A DNA stretch of 64,000 nucleotides. Source: Rhabditoides inermis. Taxonomy: Eukaryota; Nematoda; Chromadorea; Rhabditida; Rhabditidae. The position numbers and the translations under genes are program-made. Shown piece after piece: positions 61,308-64,000 of the stretch; within the stretch, counting starts at the first letter, position 1, and every line of letters begins with the position of its first letter. The stretch covers positions 269,501 through 333,500 of the forward strand of contig CAWZYM010000232.1 of the NCBI GenBank assembly GCA_963966185.1, read 5' to 3'. Under the pieces are notes generated by a model that saw only the letters and a list, made by a program, of their open reading frames with translations, was not told the origin of the DNA and searched no databases.

Positions 61308-64000
61308 TCCTAATTATTCTACAAAGTTTTAATGTTCATGAAAGGTATTCGCGTGGCGTTACCTTCCACATTCTAATCATTCTACAAAGTTTTAGTGTTC
61401 CTGAAAGGTACGCGCGTGGCGTTACCTTCCAGATTCTAATTACTCTACAAAGTTTTAGTGTTGATGAAAGGTACGCGCGTGGCGTTACCTTTCACATTCT
61501 AATTATTCTACAAAGTTTTAGTGTTGATGAAAGGTACGCGCGTGGCGTTACCTACCACATTCTAATTATTCTACAAAGTTTTAGTGTTCGTGAAAGGTAC
61601 GCGCATGGCGTTACCTTCTACATTCTAAGTATTCTACAAAGTTTTAGTGTTCATGAAAGGTACGCGCGTGGCGTTACCTTCCACATTCTAATTATTCTAC
61701 AAAGTTTTAGTGTTCATGAAAGGTACGCGCGTGGCGTTACCTTCCACATTCTAACTATTCTACAAAGTTTTAGTGTTCATGAAAGGTACGCGCGTGGCGT
61801 TACCTTCCACATCCTAATTATTCTACAAAGTTTTAGTGTTCATGAAAGGTACGCGCGTGGCGTTACCTTCAACATCCTAATTATTCTACAAAGTTTTAGT
61901 GTTCATGAAAGGTACGCGCGTGGTGTTACCTTCCACATCCTAATTATTCTACAAAGTTTTAGTGTTCATGAAAGGTACGCGCGTGGCGTTACCTTCCACA
62001 TCCTAATTATTCTACAAAGTTTTAATGTTCATGAAAAGTACGCGCGTGGCGTTACCTTCCACATCCTGATTATTCTACAAAGTTTTAGTGTTGATGAAAG
62101 GTACGCGCGTGGCGTTACCTTCCAGATGTGTTTATTAAAGGTACGCGCGTGGCGTAACCTTCCACATTCTAATTATTCTACAAAGTTTTAGTGTTCATGA
62201 AAGGTACGCGCGTGGCGTTACCTTCCACATCCTAATCATCTGATAACGTTTTATTGTTAATGAAAGGTACGCGCGTGGCGTTGCCTTCCACATCCTAATT
62301 ATTCTACAAAGTTTTAGTGTTCATGAAAGGTACGCGCGTGGCGTTACCTTCCAGATGTGTTCATGAAAGGTACGCGCGTGGCGTTACCTTCCACATCCTA
62401 ATTATTCTACAAAGTTTTAATGTTCATGAAAGGTATGCGCGTGGCGTTACCTTCCACATTCTAATCATTCTACAAAGTTTTAGTGTTCCTGAAAGGTACG
62501 CGCGTGGCGTTACCTTCCAGATTCTAATTACTCTACAAAGTTTAGTGTTGATGAAAGGTACGCGCGTGGCGTTACCTTTCACATTCTAATTATTCTACAA
62601 AGTTTTAGTGTTGATGAAAGGTACGCGCGTGGCGTTACCTTCCACATCCTAATTATTCTACAAAGTTTTAGTGTTCATTAAAGGTACGCGCGTGGCGTAA
62701 CCTTCCACATTCTAATTATTCTACAAAGTTTTAGTGTTCATGAAAGGTACGCGCGTGGCGTTACCTTCCACATCCTAATCATCTGATAACGTTTTATTGT
62801 TCATGAAAGGTACGCGCGTGGCGTAACCTTCCACATTCTAATTATTCTACAAAGTTTTAGTGTTCATGAAAGGTACGCGCGTGGCGTTACCTTCCACATC
62901 CTAATCATCTGATAACGTTTTATTGTTCATGAAAGGTACGCGCGTGGCGTTACCTTCCACATCCTAATTATTCTACAAAGTTTTAGTGTTGATGAAAGGT
63001 ACGCGCGTGGCGTTACCTTCCACATCCTAATTATTCTACAAAGTTTTAGTGTTCATTAAAGGTACGCGCGTGGCGTAACCTTCCACATTCTAATTATTTT
63101 ACAAAGTTTTAGTGTTCATGAAAGGTACGCGCGTGGCGTTACCTGCCACATCCTAATCATCTGATAACGTTTTATTGTTCATGAAAGGTACGCGCGTGGC
63201 GTAACCTTCCACATTCTAATTATTCTACAAAGTTTTAGTGTTCATGAAAGGTACGCGCGTGGCGTTACCTTCCACATCCTAATCATCTGATAACGTTTTA
63301 TTGTTCATGAAAGGTACGCGCGTGGCGTTACCTTCCACATTCTAATTATTCTACAAAGTTTTAGTGTTCATGAAAGGTACGCGCGTGGCGTTACCTTCCA
63401 CATCCTAATTATTCTACAAAGTTTTAGTGTTCATGAAAGGTACGCGCGTGGCGTTACCTTCCACATCCTAATTATTCTACAAAGTTTTAATGTTCATGAA
63501 AAGTACGCGCGTGGCGTTACCTTCCACATCCTGATTATTCTACAAAGTTTTAGTGTTCCTGAAAGGTACGCGCGTGGCGTTACCTTCCAGATTCTAATTA
63601 CTCTACAAAGTTTTAGTGTTGATGAAAGGTACGCGCGTGGCGTTACCTTTCACATTCTAATTATTCTACAAAGTTTTAGTGTTGATGAAAGGTACGCGCG
63701 TGGCGTTACCTTCCACATTCTAATTATTCTACAAAGTTTTAGTGTTCGTGAAAGGTACGCGCATGGCGTTACCTTCTACATTCTAAGTATTCTACAAAGT
63801 TTTAGTGTTCATGAAAGGTACGCGCGTGGCGTTACCTTCCACATTCTAATTATTCTACAAAGTTTTAGTGTTCATGAAAGGTACGCGCGTGGCGTTACCT
63901 TCCACATTCTAATTATTCTACAAAGTTTTAGTGTTCATGAAAGGTACGCGCGTGGCGTTACCTTCCACATCCTAATTATTCTACAAAGTTTTAGTGTTCA
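61308..64000 (+). repeat. 63-bp satellite array, block 4
   Basis: Forward monomers resume directly after the Helitron and run to the window edge. The order of variants near 61,370-62,340 follows that near 31,690-32,440 in block 1, including the rare GTTCGTGAAAGG/GCGCATGGCG monomer, which appears again at about 63,745. The array continues beyond the window. Confidence 0.98.

Noticed and set aside
29182..64000. CRISPR-like array of regular repeats
   Set aside because: The repeats are contiguous 63-bp monomers with no unique spacers, and the window is eukaryotic; it is a satellite.

Overview
The window is nuclear DNA of a nematode, probably a rhabditid-type roundworm. Genes are split into many short exons by introns mostly of 40-60 bp, with acceptors close to the nematode TTTCAG consensus. 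The gene set is also worm-like: a cuticle collagen of the dpy-13 type ending in [19 protein letters not shown], a TWK two-pore potassium channel, secreted PAN/Apple proteins and small four-helix membrane proteins. Several start codons have an acceptor-like TTTCAG, TTCAG or TTGCAG a few bases upstream, as expected for spliced-leader addition. No prokaryotic features were seen. I rebuilt the gene models by hand from splice signals and checked that reading phase carries through every exon of each full model.

Positions 1-29,100 are ordinary gene-rich DNA. In order they hold: an unrecognised 203-aa gene (-), a cuticle collagen (-), the remains or 3' part of a Kelch-repeat gene (-) next to a tRNA-derived repeat, a 14-exon SLC2/GLUT-type sugar transporter (-), a gene-poor stretch, a three-domain PAN/Apple secreted protein (+) whose largest intron contains two tandem four-helix membrane-protein genes on the other strand, isovaleryl-CoA dehydrogenase (-) with a complete small membrane-protein gene nested antisense in one intron, a Snapin/BLOC-1 homologue (-), a complete 23-exon TWK K2P channel (+), and a complete 12-exon legumain (+).

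Positions 29,200-64,000 are dominated by one satellite with a 63-bp monomer, about 27 kb in total. An 8.6-kb segment (3' half of the K2P gene, the whole legumain gene and 3.9 kb of satellite) is present twice in direct tandem, 24,492-33,116 and 33,117-41,733. The two copies differ visibly only in microsatellite lengths. The second copy therefore has a 5'-truncated K2P and a second intact legumain. Further along, the satellite forms a higher-order repeat of 2,953 bp. It is interrupted by an island carrying the 3' end of a cysteine-rich protein gene (57,997-58,983) and by a 1,707-bp non-autonomous Helitron (59,601-61,307). The Helitron sits exactly between A and T of a satellite monomer, and the empty site can be seen elsewhere in the same array.

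I found no convincing new biochemical system. The strongest unusual items are the satellite-bounded tandem duplication of a K2P/legumain block, with a satellite-provided ATG in frame with the truncated channel, the clean Helitron insertion, the higher-order satellite, and two antisense nested-gene arrangements.
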